Source: Pseudomonas alloputida (lineage in GTDB: Bacteria > Pseudomonadota > Gammaproteobacteria > Pseudomonadales > Pseudomonadaceae). From it: 64,000 nt of DNA. Position numbers and translations under genes: made by a program. Where the stretch lies: NCBI RefSeq assembly GCF_021283545.2, contig NZ_CP128540.1:841501-905500 (forward strand), read 5' to 3'. Of the stretch, positions 27,452 to 36,878 are shown in pieces (within the stretch, counting starts at the first letter, position 1; each line of letters starts with the position of its first letter). The notes below the pieces were generated by a model. It had not been told where the DNA came from. It saw nothing but the letters and a program-made list of their open reading frames with translations, and made no database searches.

Positions 27452-28762
27452 TTAAGCCAATTCGGCGCCGGTATAAGTCGCGAGTTCAAGGCCGTAAAGT
27501 GAGGACAGCTCGCGTAGGAAGCGATTGCCCTTTTTCGCCGCAGAGTGGGGGCAGTCGTCCTCAACGATGACGTGGCCAATTGTGCCGATGTTGCCGCTAT
27601 AGACGTTTACCGCCTGGCCAGGCGCAACGTGGGCGGTGCAAAACCGGATGGCGTACTTGTCCAGTAATGGCTGTAGGGTGTCGGGGTCGTAGTCGTGGGC
27701 GATATGACCGCCATTGCGGGAGGCGACAGTTACGACGCTACCTGCGCGCTGAAGCACTGAGTCGTCAATTAGAATGGGCTCGCCCAGATGCAGACGGACT
27801 AGCAGTTCGAACGGGTCGATGCCGGTCAGCATCCGGTACATCTGCGGCGCTACGCTACCCATCATGCGTGCGTTGATCTCCACTAGACAGGGCCCTTTGG
27901 CATCGCGCAACAGTTCAACATGATAAAGGCCAACATCCAGCCCCAGAGCGCTGAACACTGCCTGCACATATGCTTTGATCTCGTCGCGCTGTGCTGCGTC
28001 AAGGCCTGACGGCATGGTCGCGGTCATTTCTAATATTTCGCTATGGTCGGCGCGGAAACGGATGGTGGTCGCAAAGCAGGAGACCTTGGTGTCCTGGACG
28101 ATGACTTCCGCTGAATGCAATGTACCGTCGATGTATTGCTCGACCAGATAGTCGCGGCTTACCAAGTGGTCGATCATAGGATCAGCACCCTTGCGACTCT
28201 GGCGCAGCTCGGCGAGAAAGGCGTCAAAGTCGGTCTGGCTATGGCATATGGCGGAAAACTGCTTGGCGAACCCTCGGGTCGGCTTGACAACGAATGGCAG
28301 CGACAAACTCGGAACGACCCCATTGATCAGTTGCTCCTCGCTTAGTACTTCAAAATCAGGAGAGCGTAGTCCGTGTGCCCGCAGCGTTTCGCGCAGTCGA
28401 CTCTTGTATACCGCCCCGCACAGAGCTTCGTACCTCGGGTAGAGGGTGCCGATGCGCTGGGCCTCCCGCGCCACCGGTACTATGGCTGCTTCAGAGGTAG
28501 AGATCAGGGCGTCAATAGGGCGCTCTGCGTGCAGGTTGGCCAACAACCGGCTGAATTCGCCGCCTTCCAGATTATCGATACGCAAATAAGCATCCACATA
28601 TCGCAGGTAAGGCTCGAGACGGGAGGTGTCGTCCTTGATCGAGATCGTCAGGAACGAGGCGTCGCGCTGATGAATGAAGGTGACGTGGCAGCCAAGCCGT
28701 TTGGCTGCCTCAAAAGCCAGCAGGCCGCTTACGGTGCTGTCGACGAAAACCACGTGTTTCAT
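27452..28762 (-). CDS. ATP-grasp ligase, carboxylate-amine (amino acid/peptide) type
   Basis: 436 residues. It is an ATP-grasp enzyme of the BacD/carbamoyl-phosphate-synthase-L type: an N-terminal Rossmann-like domain (MKHVVFVDSTVSGLLAFEAAKRLG), the ATP-binding strands FVVKPTRGFAKQFSAI and LVEQYIDGTLHSAEVIV, and the Mg-binding CLVEINARMMGS. Such ligases activate a carboxylate as acyl phosphate and join it to an amine, often an amino acid. The phaseolotoxin cluster also has ligases of this kind from recall. It follows the transporter fusion by 12 bases. Substrates cannot be told from sequence. Confidence 0.85.
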   Translation of the reverse strand: MKHVVFVDSTVSGLLAFEAAKRLGCHVTFIHQRDASFLTISIKDDTSRLEPYLRYVDAYLRIDNLEGGEFSRLLANLHAERPIDALISTSEAAIVPVAREAQRIGTLYPRYEALCGAVYKSRLRETLRAHGLRSPDFEVLSEEQLINGVVPSLSLPFVVKPTRGFAKQFSAICHSQTDFDAFLAELRQSRKGADPMIDHLVSRDYLVEQYIDGTLHSAEVIVQDTKVSCFATTIRFRADHSEILEMTATMPSGLDAAQRDEIKAYVQAVFSALGLDVGLYHVELLRDAKGPCLVEINARMMGSVAPQMYRMLTGIDPFELLVRLHLGEPILIDDSVLQRAGSVVTVASRNGGHIAHDYDPDTLQPLLDKYAIRFCTAHVAPGQAVNVYSGNIGTIGHVIVEDDCPHSAAKKGNRFLRELSSLYGLELATYTGAELA

Positions 28763-28774
28763 TGGAACCTCGGA

Positions 28775-29392
28775 TTACCAGGGATGAAAGTAAATAGTGC
28801 TGAGCCCGAACAGCATTGCGAAGCAAGCGACCGTCGAAGGTGCGCCATACTTGGGAATTCTCAAGCTGGTGACCTGGAGGATGCCGACCAGGGCCATTAG
28901 GCCGACGATCACACCGGCACCGTAATGCCCGGCCGATAACCCCATCAGCGCCAGCGCAAAGACAAATCCTGAATATGTGGTGGGTAGCCCCTGATATCCC
29001 CCGCCAGCCGATGTGCCGGGCATGCCAAACAGCGATAGCCGCAAAATGGCCGTGAAAACCAGAGTTACTGCGGCCAGCGTGGCCGAAAGAGACTGGTCGA
29101 GGATTAGGATGACAAGGGCTGGCGTGATGCTGAAATTGAGCAAGTCGGCAAAACTGTCTAGATGCTTGCCGAAGGCCCGTTGCGCGCTGTTCGCAGCCAG
29201 GTAGCGCCGGGCTATGTGGCCGTCAAGGAAATCGAGCATCGCGGCCAGGCAAATCATCGTCGCCGCCAGAACAAACCGTCTTTGCAACGCAAAATAAACA
29301 GTACCGAAGGCCAGGCCGATATTGAACATTGTTAATATGTTCGCCAAATCCAAAAGACGGACGAACGGAAACACACGCGCCAATGTGGGCAT
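28775..29392 (-). CDS. Possible separately translated CDP-alcohol phosphatidyltransferase (internal start)
   Basis: The in-frame ATG at 29392 (Met 407 of the fusion) has a perfect AAGGAG six bases upstream. The 205-residue product from it begins exactly where PssA-type enzymes begin, just before the first helix, and contains the complete DG..AR..G..D..D motif. This suggests that two genes became fused by loss of a stop codon, or that the cell makes both the fusion and the free enzyme. Confidence 0.5.
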   Translation of the reverse strand: MPTLARVFPFVRLLDLANILTMFNIGLAFGTVYFALQRRFVLAATMICLAAMLDFLDGHIARRYLAANSAQRAFGKHLDSFADLLNFSITPALVILILDQSLSATLAAVTLVFTAILRLSLFGMPGTSAGGGYQGLPTTYSGFVFALALMGLSAGHYGAGVIVGLMALVGILQVTSLRIPKYGAPSTVACFAMLFGLSTIYFHPW

Positions 29393-30610
29393 ATTGTTCT
29401 CCTTGAAGAAATTATTTAGACAGGTTGTTTTCCCTTGATCGCGAACTGTCGTTCGCAGGGCGTTGGATGCGACGAAATAGAAAGCAACGAAGATAATGCT
29501 CGTGCTGAACAGGCCAACATACTTAACCAGTATTGAGCCGGCGAAGATGGTGATTATCATGCCTAAGTAGACCCCCGCATACTGGACAGATGCCATCAAC
29601 GGCATGGCGCTGGTAGGTGTGCTCCTGACAAGATCGGCTTGCAATTTGAAAAATGCCAGTTCGAAAAAGAATATGTAGAGAAAATACGCGATGTAACTGG
29701 ACTGAATATCATGGCCGAACGCTGCGAGCATCATGAACAGGCCGCTGACTACAGCCATCGGCATAGGTAGCGGTTGCACATTACACTTGCCCAAACGATA
29801 GAACAGTACTGCGCCCACCAAAGCTGCCACACTATTGACGGCCTGCAACAAACCGACATACACCTCTCCCAAGCCCAGCACATAGGCCGGTAACAGCACC
29901 CTGGACACATTGAAGAAGCCCTGAAAAAGGCTGACGAAGACGATGAACTGATAGAGGCTGAGGCGTAACGCGGGATACTCATGCAAAAGCGAACCAAGGG
30001 CAGTCAATAGTCTTGGTGCGACCTGCACGGTGATCGGAGGCTTTGTTGGCGCAGGTAGTAGATAGGCCGCCAAAGCCGCGATGGAAAAAAGACTGACAGT
30101 AATGAGCAGGGCTAACCCAGGCGTCATGTTGGCTTTGAACAGTAGCAGACTGATGCCTGCCAGGCCGCCGGCAATGAATTGTGCGGTGAGTGTCAGAGGC
30201 ACTGAGCTGGCGATTTGCGCACCCGGGAAATAACACTTGATGGCAACAATACGCCCTACCCGTTGCAGCGCATCCAGGGTGCCAATGACTACCGCGCCTA
30301 ACACGACGACTTCCACATGATGTGGCAGGATTTTGTAGGTGGCCGCCGCGCAGCCCAGCGACAGCAAGTTGGCACTCCACAGCAAGGTGCGAGGTGCTAG
30401 ATAGTCAGCCAGTCGGTAGATTGGAGCGACAAGAATTACCGGTAGAACCATTGGTGCAAACAGCACCACTTGGGAAAGTATTAGACTAGCAGTATGAGCA
30501 TAAATATAGTAGGAAAAATAAATATAGCTCAGCGTAGAGGCCGAAATAGCACACAAGTTAACGCCCCAAAGAAGCACTGAGTGCCTACGAGATACTGCAA
30601 ATTCTTCCAT
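28775..30610 (-). CDS. MFS transporter fused to a CDP-alcohol phosphatidyltransferase domain
   Basis: 611 residues. Residues 1 to about 400 are an MFS-like permease with about 12 helices. From about residue 407 (MPTLARVFPFVRLLDLANILTMFN) it becomes a PssA-like CDP-alcohol phosphatidyltransferase with the motif DFLDGHIAR...FGKHLDSFAD, which keeps all four Asp; the AR-to-Gly spacing is 12 residues instead of the usual 8. It is the first gene of the operon. The second half could also be made alone (see 28775-29392). The enzyme half should act at the membrane surface on a CDP-linked donor; the MFS half may export the product. Confidence 0.82.
   Translation of the reverse strand: MEEFAVSRRHSVLLWGVNLCAISASTLSYIYFSYYIYAHTASLILSQVVLFAPMVLPVILVAPIYRLADYLAPRTLLWSANLLSLGCAAATYKILPHHVEVVVLGAVVIGTLDALQRVGRIVAIKCYFPGAQIASSVPLTLTAQFIAGGLAGISLLLFKANMTPGLALLITVSLFSIAALAAYLLPAPTKPPITVQVAPRLLTALGSLLHEYPALRLSLYQFIVFVSLFQGFFNVSRVLLPAYVLGLGEVYVGLLQAVNSVAALVGAVLFYRLGKCNVQPLPMPMAVVSGLFMMLAAFGHDIQSSYIAYFLYIFFFELAFFKLQADLVRSTPTSAMPLMASVQYAGVYLGMIITIFAGSILVKYVGLFSTSIIFVAFYFVASNALRTTVRDQGKTTCLNNFFKENNMPTLARVFPFVRLLDLANILTMFNIGLAFGTVYFALQRRFVLAATMICLAAMLDFLDGHIARRYLAANSAQRAFGKHLDSFADLLNFSITPALVILILDQSLSATLAAVTLVFTAILRLSLFGMPGTSAGGGYQGLPTTYSGFVFALALMGLSAGHYGAGVIVGLMALVGILQVTSLRIPKYGAPSTVACFAMLFGLSTIYFHPW
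29398..29403 (-). promoter_or_regulatory. Internal Shine-Dalgarno AAGGAG inside the MFS-transferase frame
   Basis: AAGGAG on the minus strand, six bases before the in-frame ATG at 29392. It is the strongest ribosome site in the operon and lies at the domain boundary. Confidence 0.6.
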
Positions 30611-31000
30611 TGCTCGCGCCTATTATATAGCTTCCTGCCATGCACGAAGCATACCCTGCATTGGAAATCGTTTTTAAGATAAGCTTAACAAAACTGAAAT
30701 ATAAAAATGCTTCTTGTTGGTGTGTCACCAAGTAAGTGTGCATCATTCCAGTTCATCATTACCGCTGCTAAACCTCATCAATAAAACTTCTAAACATCGG
30801 CAAAATTAATAGCTGGAAACCGACTGACTGATAGCTCGATGCAATCCAACTCGTATCGCTGTCTCAGTGAGGAATATCGATGTAGCGGTGAAGACTAGGT
30901 CCGGAAGGAGGGTAGGGCAACAGTTGGGCATGTATTTGGGAAATGGACTACAAGACTGTGGATAAATCTTTTGGAAATATGTCAAAAGTCTTCTCGACCC
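30611..31000. other. AT-rich gap upstream of the island operon; no gene seen
   Basis: About 390 bases of visibly AT-richer DNA hold no coding frame of note. The operon promoter must lie here on the minus strand. A TATAAT occurs 11 bases before the ATG at 30610; if used, the leader would be only a few bases long. I see no convincing -35 partner, so this is weak. Confidence 0.4.
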
Positions 31001-31070
31001 GGTCGGCGTAGTTGGCTAGGGCGATGTCGAGCCGATGGCTCTGGCTTTTGCTCTTACTGTCGCTTCTAAG
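31001..31070 (-). pseudogene. Remnant of a second TPR-lipoprotein gene copy
   Basis: Read on the minus strand this stretch encodes RLDIALANYADRVEKTFD, against [18 protein letters not shown] in the TPR lipoprotein (plus-strand position about 20600-20660). At DNA level about 40 bases are clearly related but diverged. Nothing else of the gene is left. It lies between the island operon and hemA, the place where the TPR gene would stand without the island. Confidence 0.6.
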
Positions 31071-31097
31071 CGCGCGGTTGATCAGGCGCTGCAGATT

Positions 31098-31235
31098 GCG
31101 ACTTCAGGAGGCCGAGCGTAGGGCTTGCTCCCGGGAGGACCGCGCTGCAGGCCCCATCCTCGGGCACAGCGCTTGACGGGCATCCATGCCCGTCACCTCC
31201 CTGCGCAAGGCCTGCGTTCGGCCTCCTGAAGTCGC
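31098..31235. repeat. Long intergenic inverted repeat (hairpin element)
   Basis: Perfect 18-base arms GCGACTTCAGGAGGCCGA and TCGGCCTCCTGAAGTCGC lie 102 bases apart. Inside, the stem continues imperfectly and a second hairpin GACGGGCAT-CC-ATGCCCGTC occurs at about 31170-31189. From recall, elements with this outer sequence recur between genes in P. putida genomes. It may be a mobile REP-like unit or a structured RNA. Confidence 0.7.
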
Positions 31236-31277
31236 GAAGATCAAGATCAGGATCAAAAGCCAGATCAAAAGCCGGCA
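31236..31277. repeat. Short direct repeats GATCAAAAGCC
   Basis: GATCAAGATCAGGATCAAAAGCC is followed at once by AGATCAAAAGCC, a short tandem array next to the long hairpin. Meaning unknown; it may belong to the same repeat unit. Confidence 0.45.
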
Positions 31278-31414
31278 AGACCTGAAAACACCGCTAGGGC
31301 AGGCTACGAAAAGGCGATAGCCGCTGCGCTATCAGCACAATAGCGAACGGTGGTTGTCCAAAAACCTGCGAAAGAGGACAATTATCGGCTTCCCGTCACA
31401 ACCAGCGACCTTGC

Positions 31415-32688
31415 ATGGCCTTTCTTGCACTTGGTATCAACCATAAGACTGCCTCGGTAGACGTACGCGAGCGCGTGGCGTTTACCCCAGAGCAGCTGGT
31501 AGACGCCCTGCAGCAGCTCTGCCGACTGACGTCCAGCCGCGAGGCGGCGATCCTGTCGACCTGCAACCGCAGTGAGCTCTATATAGAGCAGGACCACCTG
31601 TCCGCCGACGCCGTGCTGCAGTGGCTGGCCGACTATCACCGCCTCAGCATCGACGAGCTGCGCGCCAGCGCCTACGTGCATGAAGAGCACGACGCCGTGA
31701 AGCACATGATGCGTGTGGCTTCGGGCCTGGACTCGCTGGTTCTGGGCGAGCCTCAGATCCTGGGCCAGATGAAGTCCGCCTACGCCGTGGCCCGCGAAGC
31801 CGGTACCGTCGGGCCGTTGCTCGGGCGCCTGTTCCAGGCCACCTTCAGCGCCGCCAAGCAGGTGCGTACCGATACGGCCATCGGTGAAAACCCGGTTTCG
31901 GTTGCGTTCGCCGCGGTCAGCCTGGCCAAGCAGATTTTCGCCGACCTGGGCCGCAGCCAGGCCCTGCTGATCGGTGCCGGCGAAACCATCACCCTGGTCG
32001 CCCGCCACCTGCACGAGCAGGGCGTACGCCGTATCGTGGTGGCCAACCGCACCCTGGAGCGCGCCAGCATCCTGGCCGAGCAGTTCGGCGCGCATGCCGT
32101 GCTGCTGGCAGACATCCCCCAGGAACTGGCCAACAGTGACATCGTGATCAGTTCCACCGCCAGCCAGTTGCCGATTCTGGGCAAGGGCGCGGTCGAGAGC
32201 GCACTGAAACAGCGCCGACACAAGCCCATCTTCATGGTCGACATCGCTGTACCTCGCGATATCGAAACCGAAGTCGGCGAGCTGGATGATGTCTACCTGT
32301 ACACCGTCGACGACCTGCACGATGTAGTGGCGGAAAACCTCAAGAGCCGCCAGGGCGCGGCCCAGGCGGCCGAAGAGCTGGTATCCGTGGGCGCCGAAGA
32401 CTTCATGCTGCGCCTGCGCGAACTGGCTGCAGTGGACGTGCTCAGGGCCTATCGCCAGCAAAGTGAGCGCCTTCGCGACGAAGAACTGCAAAAGGCCTTG
32501 CGCCTGCTGGCCAATGGCGGCAACCCCGAAGACGTGCTGGCCCAGCTGGCCCGGGGCCTGACCAACAAACTCCTGCATGCGCCCAGCGTGCAGCTGAAAA
32601 AGCTCTCGGCCGAGGGTCGCCTCGATGCGCTGGCCATGGCCCAGGAACTCTTTGCCCTCAACGAGGGCTCCACGGACAAATCCCCGCA

Positions 32689-32692
<4 letters not shown>
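31415..32692 (+). CDS. hemA: Glutamyl-tRNA reductase
   Basis: 425 residues. It reduces glutamyl-tRNA to glutamate-1-semialdehyde, the first step of the C5 haem pathway. The catalytic Cys lies in [11 protein letters not shown], the NADPH domain has [11 protein letters not shown], and the C-terminal helical dimerisation domain is complete. The first gene of the hemA-prfA-prmC-moeB-murI run; its stop overlaps the prfA start by four bases. Confidence 0.98.
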
Positions 32693-33770
<1,078 letters not shown>

Positions 33771-33771
<1 letters not shown>

Positions 33772-34601
33772 TGACTGTCATCGCCAGCCTGTTGCGCAAC
33801 GCGCAGTTGCCTGAATCGCCCACTGAGCGCCTGGATGCCGAACTGCTGCTGGCTGCGGCCATCGGTAAATCGCGCAGCTACCTGCATACCTGGCCCGAGC
33901 GTATTGTCAGCAGCGAAGATGCCGAGACCTATGCCGGCTACCTGAAGCGCCGCCGTGGCGGCGAGCCAGTGGCCTATATCCTTGGGCTGCAGGGCTTCTG
34001 GAAGATCGACCTGGAGGTCGCGCCGCATACCCTGATCCCGCGGCCGGATACCGAGCTGCTGGTCGAGACGGCGCTTGAACTGCAACCCGCTTCGCCCGCC
34101 AAGGTTCTCGACCTGGGTACCGGTACGGGTGCCATCGCTCTGGCGCTGGCCAGCGAGCGCCCGGCCTGGCAGGTGACAGCGGTTGACCGGGTAGAGGAGG
34201 CTGCTGCCCTCGCCGAGCGCAACCGCCAGCGGTTGGGCCTGGCCAACGCTCGGGTACGGCTGAGCCACTGGTTCGACAGCCTGGCCGCGGAGCGTTTCGA
34301 CCTCATTGTCAGCAACCCGCCCTACATCGCCGCTGAAGACCCGCACCTGGTGGCCGGCGACGTGCGCTTCGAACCCAGCAGTGCCCTGGTGGCCGGTGCC
34401 GATGGCCTGGACGACCTTCGCGTGATCGCCGCCCAGGCCCCCGCGCACTTGTTGCCAGGTGGTTGGCTGCTGCTGGAACATGGCTACGATCAGGCGGCAG
34501 CGGTACGTGCTCTGCTGGCTGAACATGGCTTTATCGAGGTGGCCAGCCGCACGGACCTGGGCGGCCATGAACGCATTACCCTGGGGCGACTGTCATGCTG
34601 A
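33771..34601 (+). CDS. prmC: Release factor glutamine methyltransferase
   Basis: 276 residues. It methylates the Gln of the GGQ motif in release factors with SAM. An N-terminal helical domain is followed by the Rossmann domain with VLDLGTGTGAIALALA and the catalytic NPPY in IVSNPPYIA. Its start overlaps the prfA stop by one base and its end overlaps moeB by 7 bases. Confidence 0.97.
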
Positions 34602-35350
34602 GTGATCAGGAACTGCTGCGTTACAGCCGCCAGGTGCTGCTGTCCCAGATCGACATCGATGGCCAGCTGCGGCTCAAGCAGAGCAAAGCGCTGATCATCG
34701 GGCTGGGTGGCCTGGGCTCGCCAGTCGCCCTGTACCTGGCCGCCGCTGGCGTGGGTGAGCTGCACCTGGCCGACTTCGACACCGTCGACCTGACCAACCT
34801 GCAACGCCAGGTCATCCACGACAGTGCCAGCGTTGGCATGAGCAAGGTCGACTCGGCCTTGCAGCGCTTGCAGGCAATCAACCCGGAAGTCAGCCTGGTT
34901 GCTCACCGCCAGGCACTGGACGAGGACTCGCTGGTGGCTGCGGTGGCGGCGGTCGACCTGGTGCTGGACTGCTCCGACAATTTCTCTACCCGCGAGGCGG
35001 TCAACGCTGCCTGTGTCGCCGCCGGCAAGCCGCTGGTCAGCGGAGCGGCAATCCGTCTGGAAGGTCAGCTGTCGGTGTTCGACCCGCGGCGTGACTACAG
35101 TCCGTGCTATCACTGCCTGTACGGGCATGGTAGCGAAGCTGAACTGACCTGCAGCGAAGCAGGCGTCATTGGCCCGCTGGTGGGGCTGGTGGGTAGCCTG
35201 CAGGCGCTGGAGGCGATGAAGCTGCTGGCGGGCTTCGGTGAGCCGTTAGTCGGCCGCTTGCTGTTGATCGATGCCCTCGGCACCCGTATCCGCGAGCTTC
35301 GTGTCAAGCGCGACCCGGCTTGCACGGTCTGTGGTAAGCGCGATGGCTGA
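34595..35350 (+). CDS. moeB: Molybdopterin-synthase adenylyltransferase MoeB (HesA/MoeB/ThiF family)
   Basis: 251 residues. It adenylates the C-terminal Gly of MoaD-like proteins. The nucleotide motif is [21 protein letters not shown], the conserved RQ in NLQRQVIHD, the Asp in DCSDNFSTR, and two zinc Cys pairs CYHC and CTVC. It overlaps murI by 8 bases. Confidence 0.95.
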   Translation: MLSDQELLRYSRQVLLSQIDIDGQLRLKQSKALIIGLGGLGSPVALYLAAAGVGELHLADFDTVDLTNLQRQVIHDSASVGMSKVDSALQRLQAINPEVSLVAHRQALDEDSLVAAVAAVDLVLDCSDNFSTREAVNAACVAAGKPLVSGAAIRLEGQLSVFDPRRDYSPCYHCLYGHGSEAELTCSEAGVIGPLVGLVGSLQALEAMKLLAGFGEPLVGRLLLIDALGTRIRELRVKRDPACTVCGKRDG

Positions 35351-36140
35351 GCGCTCGGCGCCGATCGGCGTCATGGACTCGGGGGTTGGCGGATTGTCGG
35401 TGCTGGCCGAGATCCAGCGCCTGCTGCCCAACGAAACGTTGCTGTATGTGGGCGATTGCGGGCATATACCCTACGGTGAGAAGTCGCCGGACTATATCCG
35501 CGAGCGCTGCCGACGCATTGCCGGGTTCTTCCATGAACAAGGCGCAAAGGCCATGGTCCTGGCCTGCAACACTGCCACGGTGGCGGCAGTGGCCGACCTG
35601 CGTGAGTTGTATCCGACCTGGCCGTTGGTGGGCATGGAACCGGCCGTCAAGCCTGCAGCGGCAGCCACCCGCTCGGGCGTGGTCGGTGTGCTGGCCACCA
35701 CCGGTACCCTGCAGAGTGCCAAGTTCGCAGCCTTGCTCGATCGCTTCGCAAATGACGTACAGGTTATTACCCAGCCTTGCCCGGGGCTGGTCGAGCTGAT
35801 CGAAGCCGGTGACCTGGTAAGCCCGGCGGTGCGCCAGCTGCTGCAAGGTTATGTGCAGCCGCTACTGGCTGCAGGTTGCGATACGCTGATCCTCGGCTGC
35901 ACCCATTACCCTTTCCTTCGCCCATTGCTGGCCGGCATGGTCCCGGATGACGTGGCCATCATCGACACCGGCGCGGCCGTGGCGCGTCAGTTGCAACGGC
36001 TGTTGGGTGCCAATGATCTGTTGGCCGAAGGCCCGGCCGGCGCTGCACGCTTCTGGACCAGCGCTGACCCAGAAGCCTTAAGAAAAATCCTACCTGTGCT
36101 GTGGCATAAGTCCGACGATGTGCAAAGCTTTGCGTTGTGA
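35343..36140 (+). CDS. murI: Glutamate racemase
   Basis: 265 residues from ATG 35343. It makes D-glutamate for peptidoglycan. Both catalytic Cys are seen, in [12 protein letters not shown] and [11 protein letters not shown], and the start [14 protein letters not shown] is typical. I took ATG 35343 rather than 35271 since family proteins start here and the frame before it lies inside moeB. Confidence 0.97.
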   Translation: MAERSAPIGVMDSGVGGLSVLAEIQRLLPNETLLYVGDCGHIPYGEKSPDYIRERCRRIAGFFHEQGAKAMVLACNTATVAAVADLRELYPTWPLVGMEPAVKPAAAATRSGVVGVLATTGTLQSAKFAALLDRFANDVQVITQPCPGLVELIEAGDLVSPAVRQLLQGYVQPLLAAGCDTLILGCTHYPFLRPLLAGMVPDDVAIIDTGAAVARQLQRLLGANDLLAEGPAGAARFWTSADPEALRKILPVLWHKSDDVQSFAL

Positions 36141-36244
36141 AAAAAACGTGAAAAAAGGCTGAACTATCGTTCCACTTCTGCTTTCTACCGCTTTGCCTGA
36201 GATGAGGCGGACAAATAACAGCATCAGAAAGAAGGATGTTTCTT

Positions 36245-36763
36245 ATGAGGAAACTGCTCGGCTTGGCAGCGGCTGCTGCCTTTGTTTTGGGGCAAGCGAT
36301 GTCGGCACAGGCTGCCGATGTTTCGTTTTCGGTGGGGCAGACTGGCGATTCGACAATGGTCTACCGGCTAGGGCTGCAATCGAATTGGGACGCGAGTTGG
36401 TGGCAGACCAGCGTTGGTCGGCTGACCGGCTATTGGGATGGGGCCTACACCTACTGGGATGGCGACGAGACCGCGAGCAATCACAGCCTGTCCTTCGCGC
36501 CGGTGTTCGTCTATGAATTTGCCGGGGAGTCGGTAAAGCCTTACATCGAAGCCGGCATCGGGGTGGCGGCGTTCTCCAGCACCGAGCTGGAAAGCAACGA
36601 GCTGGGTTCGGCGTTCCAGTTCGAGGACCGCATTGGCTTTGGTTTGCGCTTTGCCGGCGGGCATGAGATTGGGGTGCGGGCGATTCACTATTCCAACGCC
36701 GGCATCAAAGAGCCCAACGATGGTGTAGAAAGCTACAGCCTGCATTACAGAATGGCGCTCTGA
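36245..36763 (+). CDS. pagL: Lipid A 3-O-deacylase (PagL, acyloxyacyl hydrolase)
   Basis: 172 residues from ATG 36245, which has GAAGGA about 9 bases upstream (an ATG at 36236 is in the same frame). The signal peptide ends at SAQA. The mature part has the beta-barrel pattern of PagL with the catalytic His and Ser in AIHYSNAGIKEPNDG and a downstream Glu. It would remove the 3-O acyl chain of lipid A in the outer membrane. The gene stands alone after murI. Confidence 0.88.
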   Translation: MRKLLGLAAAAAFVLGQAMSAQAADVSFSVGQTGDSTMVYRLGLQSNWDASWWQTSVGRLTGYWDGAYTYWDGDETASNHSLSFAPVFVYEFAGESVKPYIEAGIGVAAFSSTELESNELGSAFQFEDRIGFGLRFAGGHEIGVRAIHYSNAGIKEPNDGVESYSLHYRMAL

Positions 36764-36771
36764 ATTCACCT

Positions 36772-36862
36772 GCATTCGCGGGCAATGCCCGCTCCTGCCG
36801 GAATACCACAGCATTAAAGGTCTGGGTAATCTGCAGGAGCGGGCTTGCCCGCGAAGAAGGTA
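36772..36862. repeat. Pair of inverted REP sequences
   Basis: CGCGGGCAATGCCCGCTCC and GGAGCGGGCTTGCCCGCG face each other about 50 bases apart between pagL and the convergent SDR gene. This paired arrangement (BIME-like) is common after convergent Pseudomonas genes. Confidence 0.75.
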
Positions 36863-36878
36863 ATGCTGATTTCAGCGG

